The notes under the pieces: generated by a model
Seen by the model: only the letters and a program-made list of their open reading frames with translations
What the model was told of the DNA's origin: nothing
Database searches by the model: none
Shown: one piece after another, positions 25,195 through 36,916 of the stretch
Layout of the letters: every line of letters starts with the position of its first letter
Position numbering within the stretch: position 1 is the first letter of the stretch
From: Bradysia coprophila
Taxonomy: Eukaryota > Arthropoda > Insecta > Diptera > Sciaridae
Direction of reading: 5' to 3'
DNA length: 64,000 nucleotides
Assembly (NCBI RefSeq): GCF_014529535.1
Contig: NW_023503493.1
Location: forward strand, 21,794,001-21,858,000
Translations under genes and position numbers: made by a program

Positions 25195-26967
25195 CGAGGA
25201 AGGAGAATGGATGCATGTCTCTCCTGTTGTGAGCCTTAAGAGCCTGTTTACTTCTATTGCTTTGAAAATGTAAGCAACGTGTTTAGCAGTTCAGACCAGT
25301 TAAAATTTATACAAAATGCAGACGAATTAGCTAACTAAAACCTAAAAATTAATTAGCTTTTATCGATGCGGCATCGTGCCCGTGCCCAAACAATTTTACA
25401 CTAAAAAACCATCTACGCCATTACGCCATCGAGTTGTACGTACTCGATGCAATTAGTCAGTTTTTATATGGCAAGAAAAAAACAGATTTTATTATAATGA
25501 CGACAAAAAAAGAAGAAGAAATTAATAAAAAAATCTTGTTAAACTTTGTGCCGAACATGGTACATATAACTACGCAATGCATATAATATAAGATACAACA
25601 CGCATCATCTAAAAATAACTTCAATTTTTTATGGCTTCGGAAACCAATCCACAACACCGTTCATCATGTGTTTATTGTACATTATATCAGAAATAAAGAG
25701 AAAAAAACAACAAGTGCATTCTTCATAACATTATGTCATGGATGAGTTGTTAGTAATACATCGATTGTATTCCAAGTTTTGGTGTTTTGTACTACACTCA
25801 ATCTTTTTTTTTCTCTTCGTCTTATTTAATGTTTACAGAACTATGTTATACGTCGGTTAAAAACCATATCAAGCATGAAAAATTAAAGAGTTAATTTGAT
25901 ACCATAAAAACCGAATGGATGGTTAGTTGGTTGGTGCGTAAATCCTGACCGATCTGTTATTCGACCTTAATGCGTTTTTTTTTTAATTAATTTATTTATC
26001 AAAATGAAATTGATATTTTCGAATTAGTGCATTTACATTCACAAGGATGTTAAATTGACACGATTTAAAAAAAAGTAGAAGATTTTACCATTGCTGGAAT
26101 ATAAGACACTAGCCTGGAAATATGCTAGATACTCTGGCAGGGTATAAACTATGATGTTGGAACAGTTTTAAGTGCCTATTTCGCTGGCGTAGTTTTTAAT
26201 GTACCTAATTTTATGATTTACATAATATAGTCTAAGATCCGAAAATACATAGAAGAGCAGACTGCTGCAATTTATATAGCACTAAAATGATTTGGAATGA
26301 CTATTCGCACGCGTGAGCGAATAGTCAATTGAGACACTATTCACACACAAATAACTAAAATTAAATTAAAATACTATTTCATGCTGCGTCGAAAACCGTA
26401 CTTTTCATGTTTCCAGCATGTATCGCATAAGCGAAAACGAGACAACAAGATATGCGAATGACACTTTGACAATTAACAGAAGTATAATGTTTGTTTATAT
26501 ATCCTAGGTGAATAATTTTTTCGGGGAATCACACCGCGTATGCGATAATAGTTATTTCTCGGCTTCGCCTCGGGTCGACAATCGACATCTAGTGCGAAAA
26601 AATACCCTCATACCTACCGTGGTAGATACAACGTTTTTCGCAATTTCGGGCCATAATCACCTTTCCAATGCAAAACATAGCCTACATTTTGTTCCAAAAT
26701 TCTTGTGTATACAGAAATTCATTTGAACGATCAAGAAGGCTACATTATAATACACATTGCAATGTGATGTAAAGAGACGCGTTGAATGAAATCGAGTAGT
26801 CAATGCTTAGTATATACGCTTCGTTGAAGGTAATAGGTTCTTTAGCGTGCGAAAAAAAGTTTATATCGCACTGTGTCCAGAAATACAGTGAAATAAATAC
26901 CTTCAAAACGACATTAAATGGATGCATGGAAAGGTGATGATTATGGACCGGAATTGCGAAAAATCCA
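25195..26967. other. Gene-free stretch
   Basis: No gene is recognised. It contains a small hairpin GACTATTCGCACGC/GAGCGAATAGTC at about 26,299-26,326 and the inverted relative of the 22.4-kb repeat. Confidence 0.45.
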
Positions 26968-27976
26968 TTACATAACTCGGGATGAAAATAAAAAGTCTCG
27001 TTTTCATGTGTTTATTGACCTCGGCTTCGGCTCGGATCAACAAAATTCACACAAAAACTCTACTTTCCATCTTCACGGTTGGTTTGAAACTAGATTAAAT
27101 AGGGACCGTCGACCACCAATATTTTTTTTGCATATTTATAATGAGTGATGGACAAGAACATCACACAGGAAAAAATTAGCCCGAACCCCTAAGCCGTTTC
27201 TGAGAACCAGTGGATGCGCTACCACAAGCAGTCAGGCACAGCCTGAACACAAATTTTAATGGGGATCGGTAGAGGGAAAAATTCTAAGATATACTATGTA
27301 AAAATATTGCTTTCGGTCATTTGCTATCGGAGCAATAACTGTTGAAAATCAAAATTTCCCCATTTTCGAAGAGTGATATGTCCTTGACAAAGTGACCGAA
27401 CCAGCCAATCCAGATTGATTCTAGACGCGGTTAATAAGCTCTTTCGAATGGCGACAAAAAAAAATTTGAAAATGTTCTTTTATGTTACATTTTCAGAGAA
27501 GTTACTTTTTCCGATACCCTCGGTGAAATTTGGATAATTCTGTACCTTTCTGGCAGCTTTATTTTAAACTAATTTGCCCCTAATATTACAGCCTGAGGAA
27601 TAAGCTTTTCAACGACACCAAACATGCCATACTTGATCCACAACAAGTACTTCAAGATTTTTTTGAAAAGTAATAAACTTTAATGACTTTCTGAGTCGGT
27701 ACATACCATAACCATACATATAATTGAGTAAAAAACATTCAATTGTAATATTACCTTGAAGAGCTCCAGATTTGCGAGTGCCTGACTGCTTGTGGTAGCG
27801 CATCCACTGGTTCTCAGAAACGGCTCGGGGGTTCGGGCTAATTTTTTCCTGTGTGATGTTCTTGTCCATCACTCATTATAGACATGAAAAAAAATTATTG
27901 GTGGTCGGCGGTCCCTATTTAATCTAGTTTCAAACCAACCGTGTCTTTTTATCCCTAGTCATGTAAAATACTATTA
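26968..27976. mobile_element. MITE, TTACATAACT family, copy 2, interrupted
   Basis: The left end TTACATAACTCGGGAT (26,968) and the right end ATCCCTAGTCATGTAA (to 27,976) match the family. The element is split by an 870-base insertion at 27,074-27,943. When the insertion is removed, the order CTTCGGCTCGGATC...CTCTACTTTCCATCTT...ATCCCTAG matches copy 1. Confidence 0.68.
27074..27943. mobile_element. Foldback element with long arms nested in a MITE
   Basis: The ends CACGGTTGGTTTGAAACTAG and CTAGTTTCAAACCAACCGTG are perfect inverted copies, and the arms continue with interruptions for about 165 bases (27,074-27,240 against 27,780-27,943). TCTT flanks both sides (27,070-27,073 and 27,944-27,947). 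Like the hairpin at 15,024-15,313 it starts CAC, ends GTG and has an AAGA/TCTT flank. The minus-strand frame of 87 codons inside it does not resemble a known protein. Confidence 0.75.
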
Positions 27977-28068
27977 AAACATTGTGTTCATACCAAAACA
28001 AGACATAAACTTTCATATCAAATATACTAATCAAATATGCAACAAAATGCATAAATGCATTCATAAAG

Positions 28069-28172
28069 TGTCACAGAATGATCTAATATTCCCTTTTACA
28101 CAATGTTACAGAAGGAGCTAATGCTTCCCTTTACATAATGTGATACAAGGAGCTAATACTTCCTTTAAAAAA
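28069..28172. repeat. Three 35-base tandem repeats
   Basis: Three successive units start TGTCACAGAATG, TGTTACAGAAGG and TGTGATACAAGG, each containing CTAAT...TTCC and a CTTT tract. The copies are diverged. Confidence 0.6.
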
Positions 28173-28764
28173 AAGAGACACCTTTAATTAAATGTATAGC
28201 GAAAGTTATTCGAGTTAAAAAATAAAACAATTGAAACCAGTTATGATGTTTTTCTTCGCGTGCCACTGGTGTGTAAATTGACTATTCGCACGCGCGTTCG
28301 TGTCGATTCAATATTCTACTATTCGTAAATAGCAAAAATTACAGTCGTAGGAGATATCTAGTAATAATAATTAGATTAATCAAAACTTATGAACGATCTG
28401 GTAGTGGTGGAACAATTTACGAAATCGAATTTCCTGCGTCGTAATCAATAGGATTCACCGGGCACTTCACCTATGCACACAGACCTATGCCATAAAGTAG
28501 GTAGCCACAGTCGAAGGAGCTACCGAAGCTAACTAGGTGTGATAAAATAGAAGTGCAGAATAGAACAGTTGAACCACTTATGGTTCAAGTGGATGTCACT
28601 TCCGGTACTCTAAAGGTTTCTTACCAATAAAAGACAACAACCACACTTGAGCTTTCTTAGAGATTGCTATCAAGATTGATAATGTAGTCTAATTACGAAA
28701 TTTCCGACTGTAAAGCTCAAGAGATAGCGATTTTCGCACATGATTAGTGTCATCATCAGATGAG

Positions 28765-28771
28765 TATAAAA
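28765..28771 (+). promoter_or_regulatory. Candidate TATA box of the peritrophin-like gene
   Basis: TATAAAA lies about 196 bases before the ATG at 28,967. It is a reasonable core-promoter element if the 5' UTR is about 165 bases. It was judged by motif only. Confidence 0.4.
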
Positions 28772-28966
28772 CGAAATTTCGTCTTATCTTTCGCGATTAT
28801 AACAGTAATTGTAATTCTCGGTAAATTTTTATGCTTTTGCGATAACACGGAGTCTTTATTAACGACTTTTTAATGTAAAATATCCACAATTCCAATTGAA
28901 TATTCATTACGATTTTAAAACGAAAAAGATTAACATCAAATTTAACACTCAAACGATTGCGACAAT

Positions 28967-31900
28967 ATGTCTGTGAAAATGAGGGAAATTTTTATTTTTT
29001 CATTGCTGGTAAGTCAATGGGATTTTTTTTCGGATGTTCCAACAAATTTACATATACCTTGTCTTCTAGATGCTTCACTCTTCGATCGTCGCGGATGAGA
29101 TTGATTGTTCGGATCTCACTTTCTTCTGTACAACTGACAACACGTACCTGCCCTGCTTTTACGATGAAGTGCGTAATATAACTGTAACGGTGAGTGATAG
29201 AAGCGAAGCATGCCCATCTGGAACTTTCTGTGACTCATTGAGTGATGAACCTTGTAATGCTGGTAAATACTCAATGCAATTCATTTTGGCCGATTTTGTC
29301 CAACCTTTTTACATCAAATTTACTCCGATTTCTACAACGCAGGCATAGATTGTAGCGGAAAGGAATTCTTTTGTCCAACCACTAGCAGCTACATGCGATG
29401 TGACCGAAAGCCGGATGGTACCTTCAGAACATCTTCAAACGATGTGCAATTTTGTCCTGAAGATATTTATTGCGATAACATTTATGGTACAGTCGCATGT
29501 GACTCATCTGTCATACCTGATCCTGTACTCACTACTGATGGTACGTAACTGAGTTAGTTTTGACTATAAAAAGTTTATCTTTTTATGTGATCATTGCAAG
29601 GTGTAGAAGACTCATATTCTCTTCACTGCCATTTTTACATCTGCAAAACTTTTTTTTCCAAATTCAGACAGCCTCGCAATTCAAGAATCTATCTCGGTTA
29701 CCAAGAGCTAATTGGTTTCTGAAATTTAACGCTTGAGGTTAACGCTTTCATTACTTTTAAGTCTACCATAACGTGAATGACTTCTAGACTGCCAGTGTCA
29801 TTTCACCTCATACTCGTTTGGTCTATGTATGTGACAAAGTCAAGCTTTCTGAGTACTTGACAGGGACTATTTTGGGTAAAAACATTTTCGCATATTTTCT
29901 TACATTTTACGATATTTTCAATAATTTTTCCAAAAAACATTTTTGCGAAAATAATTAAAAATATAGAACAGTTCGGGAAAATTTAGGAAAACATGGGATT
30001 ATGTTTTCCCAAAAATAGTCCCAGGTACTTGAAGAACTCACGGTATATCACGTCACAAAGCAATGAGTGCTCGTTTTAATTTTCAAGTAATAAACCAAAA
30101 CTCTCACTTAAATCAGTCGATTTAGGAGTCGTTAACACGACGAGTGTCTGAATCATACTTAGACTTTTATCATCGTAGTAAATAATAAATTATTTGTTGC
30201 TTCTAGACAAATTTAATCAAAGTGTTACACACGATGTTAGACTATTCACACCTCAGTACGAAAAGCCAATTTATATTAATCCTGTGAATAAATTGCTTTC
30301 GAATTCAAGAGCCTCAACATAATAAAAAAAAAAACTTAGTTGACCAACAACTTCCATACTGTTACTGAGTCGACTGACTTTTCTTAGGTCTTAACAATTT
30401 TCAGCGTTAGTCCTTTTACAATTTAAATGTTGTCTCAGCAATGGAGATGAAAATTTGACTAATTGACCTTTCTAACTCTAACTTCTTGTCGAAATTTATC
30501 GCAACCAAGTAAATGACGAACAATTAAAGTTGATGATACAGATCTTATCTCTAATCACTACATGTTGAAAAATATTTGCTTAACTTGGCGTGAGGAAATG
30601 CAATACGAAATAGCTATTTCTAAGTGCGAGGTGTAATGTTATGACGATGATGGGTGTGATACACACTATTTTAACAGCGGTTATCGGTGGAATTTATTAT
30701 ACTGTGACAATCTAGACGGAAGATATTCTTACCAAATCGGTAAATCACTCAAATGAATTTTTATTGAACATCGAAATAATTATTGCTAATCAAATCGTTT
30801 ACAACTCCGCATATTGGTCCAATAAAAAGGTAATTATTTTCGATGACTGTCATGGAATTCCACAATGTTACTGTACGAAATTACGTTTCAAAATTATGCG
30901 TAAAGGCGTTGAAGAAAATTTTATATATAAAATATTTAATAAGAATATCCAAATCGAATCTTTGCAATTTCTGGTTTTTAATTCTGCAGAAGCAACTTCG
31001 GAATCAACCGAAGCACCAACAGAAACAACCGAAACACCTACAGAAACAACCGAAGCACCTACAGAAACAACCGAAGCACCTACAGAAACCACCGAGGCAC
31101 CTACAGAAACAACCGAAGCACCTACAGAAACCACCGAAGCACCTACAGAAACCACCAAAGCACCTACAGAAACCACCGAAGCACCTACAGAAACCACGGA
31201 AGCACCTACAGAAACCACGGAAGCTCCTATAGAAACCACCGAAGCACCCACAACAACAATTGCTCCACCTTTAGGGGAACTAGTTGGATACACATGTGCG
31301 GGTGCTGGACGTTATCCTCATCCAACGGATTGCCGTCGTTATATCTTTTGTGCAGTTTTTGGCTCAACATATAGAAATAGTCAGCGGCAATGCCCTAACG
31401 AACTCGTGTATCACGCGGATTCCGATGGATGCAAATTAGACACCACACCATGCGACAATATGGACTTTAAATGTGTAACGACAGGTCGATTTGCTGATCC
31501 ACTGAATCCGAGTAAATATGTCTGGTGTTTGAGAATCAGTGGTTCTTTCCATGCGTTCAAGTATACTTGTCCCATTGGAAAGATTTACGATGGTAACAAT
31601 GCGTGCGTTGAACCGATTGTAATTGCTGCAATCGACGCGTTGGCTGAAGACGAGCCCATAAACTTGTATAGCACAAGCAGACGTAGCTTGGCGGTTAGAA
31701 ATAACGACGAGGCTGTTGAAGAGTGGTACGTAGAAAGTGATGAGATGGTAGCCGATCGAATTAGCTTGATTTCGAATGAAGATGCATCCGTATATGCTAG
31801 AGGTATGTAACTGAGTTTTGACTATAAAAACTTTATCTTTTTATGTGATCATATTCAAGGTGTAGAATACTAATATTCTCTTCAATGCCATTTTCACATT

Positions 31901-34900
31901 TGCAAAACTTTTTTTTTTCAAATTTTACATTGCTAAGCAAAATCTCACCTAGTCCAGACAGCCTCGAAATTCAAGAATCTATCTCGGCTACCAAAAGCTT
32001 CCTGGTTTCTGAAATTCATTTTAAGGTAGCGCTTGAGGCTAACATTTTCATAACTTTTGAGTCTACCATACACTGTATAACGTGAATGACTTCTACACTG
32101 CTAGTGTCATTTCACCTCAAACTCGTTTGGTCTGTATATGTGACAAAGGCAAGCTTTTTGATTACTTGACAGGGACTATTTTTGGTAAAAACATTTTCCA
32201 ATATTTTCTAACATTTTACGATATTTTCAATAATTTTTCCAAAAAACATTTTTGTGAAAATATGTAAAAATATAGAACAGTTCGGGAAAATTTAGGAAAA
32301 CATGGGATAATGTTTTCCCAAAAATAGTTCCTGGTACTTGAAGAACTCACGGGATATCACGTAATGTCACAAAGCATTGCGTTCTCGTTTTGATTTTCAA
32401 GTAATAAACCAAAACGCTTACTTAAACCAGTCGATTTAGGAGTCGTTAACACGACGAGAGTCTGAATCATAGTTGAACTTTTATCTTCGTAGTAAAATAT
32501 TCGTTGCTTCTAGACAAATTTAATCAAAGTTTTACAAACGATGTTAGACTATGCGCAACTCAGTACGAAAAGCCAATTTGAATTCATCCTCTGAATTAAT
32601 GCATTGAACTCAAGAGCCTCACAATAGAATAGCTCTTTTGAATTGTTTGAGCATACTGAAGCTATGCTGCATTACATTATTTTGTCAATTCGATAAATTA
32701 AATAAAGAAAGGAAGAGCCTCAACAAAACTCAGTCGATCAACAACTTCTATACTATTATTGAGGCGACTTACTTTTCTTTGGGGTCAACAGTGGTCCCAC
32801 TAAAATTTTCGTGTCCTACCGCAGGACATGTAGGACATTTTTTTGAGATTTATTAAAGAAAATAACAGACATTCCAACTATGGTTCTAAGTAGTTATTTA
32901 TGCCACTACAAACCTTAGATGCCTCTGTGGCATAAAATGTTGAATTTGACTCAATGCAAAGTACTTTGTTATGCTCACGATGTGTATTATGACAAACGGC
33001 CTATTTTAAATTCTAAAATATCAACTTGATAGGCCCTTTAATAAAGTACTTTGCACCTCGATTGCATAAATAACAATTTTTCTATTTACGGTTTCTGTTT
33101 TTTCAATTCTTCGATTCTCGCTGGATTGCAGCAGCTGTTAGAAATGCATGTGCCTTAATCAATTCACTTATTTCCAATTTACACACGTCAGAGTAAAGTA
33201 AACCAGGCAGGAGCGCTTGATTTGACTAGGTACCTGAAAAATCTTGTAGTCTTATTTTTATGTCAGTGTTCATTTGAGTTCATTTTTATACAGTGTATTA
33301 GGTCCCTTATTTGCTTGCTTATTTACCTGATTTATTTTACTCTGCCGTAATTTACAGTTTTGCTCAAACATTTGTTACTGTCAATCAACAATTTTTCCGC
33401 CACATTTAACGTTGTCAATTCCTGACCAATCGATCTATCGATTTCCTTTATATTGTCTTAAATAAACCTTAAATAAACCTGATATTTTGTGACAAAGTGA
33501 CAGCAGCAGATCAGTTATGGGAATATTTATAACGCCCTTATATGCATCAATACCATCCTTGACTGGCTGTTGTTCCTTGTATCGACTCTTTATTTTGCAG
33601 AAGGTTTGTGCTGAATACAGCATTTGCGTGGCTCAAACAAAAATACACTTTTGCCAGTCGTGAAATAACTGAATATTTAAAATGTCCAAGAATATCTTTC
33701 ATCTCTGATAATCTAAGCCAATAATCATATGAAGTTACGTCGAAAATTATTTTGATTTACTTTTAGAGCTCAAAATCCGCTTAATTGTTACTTAATTAAA
33801 GTCCTTGAAGTGCCTGTGTGACGTAGGACAGTAGGACAAATTTCGAAAAAGTAGGACAAAGTAGGAAAGTAGGATACTGTGGGAGCGCTGTGCAATAATT
33901 TTCAGCAATGGCCTCTTCTACGATTTCAACATTTAGTCTTAGCCATGGAGATGCAAATTTGACTAATTGACCATTCTAACTCTAACTTCTTGTCGAAATT
34001 TATCGCAACCAAGCAAATAGCGAACAATTAAAGTTGACGATAAAGATCTTATGTCTAATCACTACATGTTGAAAAATATTTGCTTAACTTAGCGTGAGGA
34101 AATACAATATGAACGAGCCGTCAGAAGAGTCGGAGCGTTTGCTGCGACTGAGCCCCGTACGAACCCGTACATCTATTGCGCACGTGACCCTAGTGGGTCC
34201 GTCGCCCTACTCTTACCGTACGTCTACTGCGCCCGTAAATGTCGGTAAAGTAAAATTCTTATGAAATTTGAACGTCTTAAAAATTGCGCATAGCGCAATT
34301 ACGAAGCCCCGTACGATGTTCCTTTCAAACGTAACACAAATTTAAAATCGACCTATAAATAAACAAGTTACTGATAAATATGCTAGTATATAGCTCAAAA
34401 TAACTATCTATACCGTTATATAGCTCAATATAGCTATATATTTATATATAGATATCCATATTTGGGATCCTTGAAACACCCCAAACACGTAACCACTCAC
34501 TTCCCACTGATCAGTGACTTTGTAAGTATCATTTTCACCGATTTATATTTTACAAAAATCCAAAATGGCTGTCGACGGCCATTTTATTAGGAGGTGGAAA
34601 GTAGTACGACTGCTTTACATTCGTTAGTACCTTTCAAACAAAAAAAAAATTCATGAAATTCGGTCAAAGTTTACTCGAGATATTAATAAAAAACACCACC
34701 TTCACTGTACGGCCGAGTAGCCGGATATGAGCTCACCCCAAGAGACCTAGCTCATGCTCCGGTCAACCTAATTTCATAAACTTTTTTTTCCTCATTGGTA
34801 CGGTCAATACCTATCTAATAAAGCAAAATCCAGCAAAATCCGTTCAAATTTGGCCAACCTACAGTCAAAAACGGCTTGCCGCCCTGTGCCTAGTTCACCC

Positions 34901-36282
34901 CAAGTGGTCTAACTCACGAGTCGGTCATCCAATTTCCATAAGTTTTTTTTGGTCGATCGGTATTGTAAATACCTTTCATTTGACGTATCACTTACAAGTG
35001 TAGCCTTTAAATGGCCAGAGAAATCTTTGGAAAACGTTAAAGCACTAATGGGGCCCCAGCTCGGGAGGGGTCGACCCAAAATCGCCCATCTTCGAACTTA
35101 GCCTTACAATTTCAACTACCTTTCAGGAAAAAAAAAATTTTTTTTTGAAATAGGATTTGATTTACTCAAGATATCGACGTGACAGATGGACAGACGGACA
35201 GACAAAATTTTTATTGCTGATTCGTCATCTATGAACATAGGCAAACACTTACCGCCTGCTTCGAATTCCATCAATTACACACCGTAATCCTATAAGCCCC
35301 TTCGTACTTCGTACGGGGCTAAAAATGTTTTCTTAGTGTAATGTTATGACGATGATGGGTGTGATACACACTATTTTAACAGCGGTTATCGGCGGAATTT
35401 ATTTTAGACGGAAGATATTCTTACCAAATCGGTAAATCACTCAAATGAATTTTTATTGAACATCGAAATAATTATTGCTAATCAAATCGTTTACAACTCC
35501 GCATATTGGTCCAATAAAAAGGTAATTGTTTTCGATGACTGTCGTGTTACTGTACGAAATTACGTTTCAAAATTATGCGTAAAGGCATAGAAGAAAATTT
35601 TAAAAATAAAATAATTAATAATAATATCCAAATCGAATCTATGTAATTTCTGATTTTTAATTCTGCAGAAGCAACCGCAGCACCAACAGAATCAACGGAA
35701 ACACCTACAACAACAATTGCTCCACCTTTAGGGGAACTTGTTGGCTACACATGTGCGGGTGATGGACTTTATCCTCATCCAACGGATTGTCGTCGCTACA
35801 TCAGTTGCAGTGTTTCTGGGTTAACGTATAAAAATAGGCAGCGTCAATGCCCTAACGAACTCGTATATCACGCAGATTACGAAGGATGCAAATTAGACAC
35901 CACACCATGCGACAATATGGACTTTAAATGTGTGACAACAGGTCGATTTGCTGATCCACTGAATCCTAGTAAATATGTCTGGTGTTTGAGAATCAGTGGA
36001 TCTTTCCATGCGTTAAAGTATTCTTGTCCCATTGGAAAGATTTACGATGGTAACAATGCTTGCGTTGAGCCGATTGTAATTACTGCAATCGACGCGTTGG
36101 CTGAAGATGACCCCTTAAACTTGTATAGCACAAGCAGACGTAGCTTGGCAGTTAGAAATGACGACGAGGCTGACGAAGAGCGGTACGTAGAAAGTGATGA
36201 GATGGTAGCCGATCGAATTAGTTTGAATTCGAATGAAGATGCATCAGTATATGCCAGAGATGAAAAGTATTCCAGATTGTGA
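28967..36282 (+). CDS. Secreted chitin-binding peritrophin/mucin-like protein
   Basis: Exon model: 28,967-29,008; 29,070-29,262; 29,349-29,540; 30,990-31,802; 35,669-36,282. All later joins are phase 1. Full splicing gives 617 aa; reading through the exon 4 donor gives a stop at 31,808-31,810 and 415 aa. MREIFIFSLL...SSIVADE is a signal peptide. Exons 2-3 encode Cys-rich segments that look like diverged chitin-binding modules. Exon 4 opens with a Thr/Pro/Glu-rich, mucin-like stretch of eleven 7-residue APTETTE-type repeats. It then has a CBM14 (peritrophin-A) pattern starting YTCAGAGRYPHPTDCRRY and a second Cys-poor related module starting FKCVTTGRFADP. Such proteins bind chitin in the peritrophic matrix or cuticle. 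Exon 5 is a tandem duplicate of exon 4. AATAAA lies at 36,342-36,347. Annotating the two copies as separate genes is the main alternative. Confidence 0.85.
31008..31242 (+). repeat. 21-base coding minisatellite (APTETTE x11)
   Basis: Eleven in-frame 21-base units encode (A/T)P(T/I)ETT(E/K), rich in predicted O-glycosylation sites. Synonymous ACA/ACC/ACG differences mark unit subtypes, consistent with expansion by slippage or unequal exchange. The duplicated exon at 35,669 has no array, only a short APTESTETP stretch. Confidence 0.9.
32789..33890. mobile_element. hAT-like element in the duplicated intron
   Basis: The ends CAGTGGTCCCAC and GTGGGAGCGCTG form a 12-bp inverted repeat with two mismatches, in the CAGNG form common in hAT elements. 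Subterminal GTAGGAC/GTCCTAC motifs occur at both ends. The paralogous intron at about 30,390-30,405 lacks it and shows the empty site. A clean 8-bp target duplication is not visible, so the class is tentative. The element is 1,102 bases without a transposase and carries a nested MITE at 33,184-33,348. Confidence 0.68.
33184..33348. mobile_element. MITE, CACGGCAGAG family, copy 2
   Basis: The left end CACGTCAGAGTAAAGTA and right end TTACTCTGCCGT match the element at 12,596-12,802. The perfect 8-bp duplication AATTTACA lies at 33,176-33,183 and 33,349-33,356, supporting hAT superfamily membership. It is nested inside the 32,789-33,890 element. Confidence 0.85.
34113..35325 (+). mobile_element. 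Helitron/HINE-like element with terminal hairpin
   Basis: It begins CGAGCCGTCAGAAGAGTCGG and ends with a hairpin, AGCCCC...GTACGGGGCT, followed by AAAAA. GTACGGGGCT and GCGCATAGCGCAATT motifs recur inside. No inverted terminal repeats or target duplication are seen, and the paralogous intron (near 30,608) shows the empty site. A 3' hairpin, a CTAA-like terminus and lack of target duplication fit Helitron-derived non-autonomous elements, but the class is not proven. Related copies fill 38,685-41,267 in inverse orientation. Confidence 0.6.
35669..36282 (+). CDS. Duplicated terminal exon of the peritrophin-like gene
   Basis: This open exon begins after a TTCTGCAG acceptor identical to that of exon 4 and ends with TGA at 36,280-36,282 (...EKYSRL). 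It encodes a CBM14-type module starting YTCAGDGLYPHPTDCRRY and the FKCVTTGRFADP module, closely similar to exon 4, but lacks the mucin-like repeat array. It retains the likely ancestral C-terminus ARDEKYSRL, which exon 4 has lost. It can be joined in phase to exon 3 (skipping exon 4) or to exon 4, so alternative isoforms are possible. The frame is intact, which argues against decay. Confidence 0.8.
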
Positions 36283-36341
36283 AGGTGTCTATATTTGAAA
36301 AGCTTTTAGTATTTTATTATGTAAACCAATCCAGAAGTATG

Positions 36342-36347
36342 AATAAA
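36342..36347 (+). terminator. Poly(A) signal of the peritrophin-like gene
   Basis: AATAAA lies 60 bases after the TGA at 36,280-36,282. Confidence 0.6.
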
Positions 36348-36632
36348 AAATAATCTTTTATTCGAACATGCATCCGAAAAATAGTTTAGGCTAAACCGAA
36401 ATAAGTCTAAAACCATGATTTTTCCTTAACTTTGCGAAAAGCTAACTCTAGCTACACATAGTAACGCTTAATTCCATAAATAATTTTCCTTTCCAGGTAC
36501 ATAAATCCAATCGGTGCTGTGTGTCTAATTCAAATTTTTCTCTAGGGTCAGGTGACATATATATTTTTACATGCTACATGCGTCGAAAACTGCACTTTTC
36601 ATGTTTCAAGCACAACTTTCGACTAAAATCCA

Positions 36633-36733
36633 TTACAAAGCTCGGGATAAAAATGAAAAGTCTCGTTTTCGTGTGTTTATTGACCTCGGCTTCGCCTCGG
36701 ATCTTTTTCATCTTTTGATCCCTAGTTATGTAA
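36633..36733. mobile_element. MITE, TTACATAACT family, copy 3
   Basis: The left end TTACAAAGCTCGGGAT, internal CTCGGCTTCGCCTCGGATC and right end ATCCCTAGTTATGTAA match copies at 21,935 (inverse) and 26,968. It is 101 bases. Confidence 0.68.
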
Positions 36734-36818
36734 ATATTACATGCTGCATGTGTCGAAAACACACGAATTCACACGAAAACTGTACTTTTCATAATTTTAG
36801 CAATAGTTATGTAATAGG

Positions 36819-36916
36819 ACCGTACGGTCTTGCTGAGACATTTTGTTTTGATGGGTGTGTGGAGGATGTATTTCGAGCCGAAGGCAACAAAAAATTTCCC
36901 AACAAGACAGTACGGT
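36819..36916. mobile_element. Short MITE, ACCGTACTGTCT family, copy 2
   Basis: The ends ACCGTACGGTCTTGCTG and CAACAAGACAGTACGGT are inverted copies with a few mismatches. The internal TTTCGAGCCGAAGGCAAC matches the copy at 19,165-19,290. AAGACAGTA motifs continue to about 37,010. Confidence 0.6.

Larger units (their letters stand above)
29541..36279 (+). repeat. Tandem duplication of intron plus terminal exon
   Basis: The sequence after exon 3 (29,541, GTACGTAACTGAG then TTTTGACTATAAAA) reappears directly after exon 4 (31,803, GTATGTAACTGAG). Long stretches then run parallel: 29,600-30,980 against 31,870-35,665, and the exons 30,990-31,802 against 35,669-36,264. Unit 1 is about 2.26 kb. Unit 2 is stretched to about 4.5 kb by insertions at 32,789-33,890 and about 34,113-35,325. 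The junction places an intron start right after exon 4 codon AGA, keeping phase 1. Confidence 0.88.

Noticed and set aside
27609..27872. 87-codon minus-strand frame in the 27-kb foldback
   Set aside because: It lies partly in the inverted arm and shows no recognisable domain. It is likely chance.
30868..31293. Long minus-strand frame opposite the APTETTE repeat (VVSVGAS repeats)
   Set aside because: It is the antisense shadow of the coding minisatellite. The plus strand has signal peptide, splice sites and CBM14 modules.
32781..33898. 8-bp target duplication for the hAT-like element in the peritrophin intron
   Set aside because: The flanks (GGGGTCAA and TGCAATAA) do not match, so class assignment rests on the ends and the empty paralogous site only.
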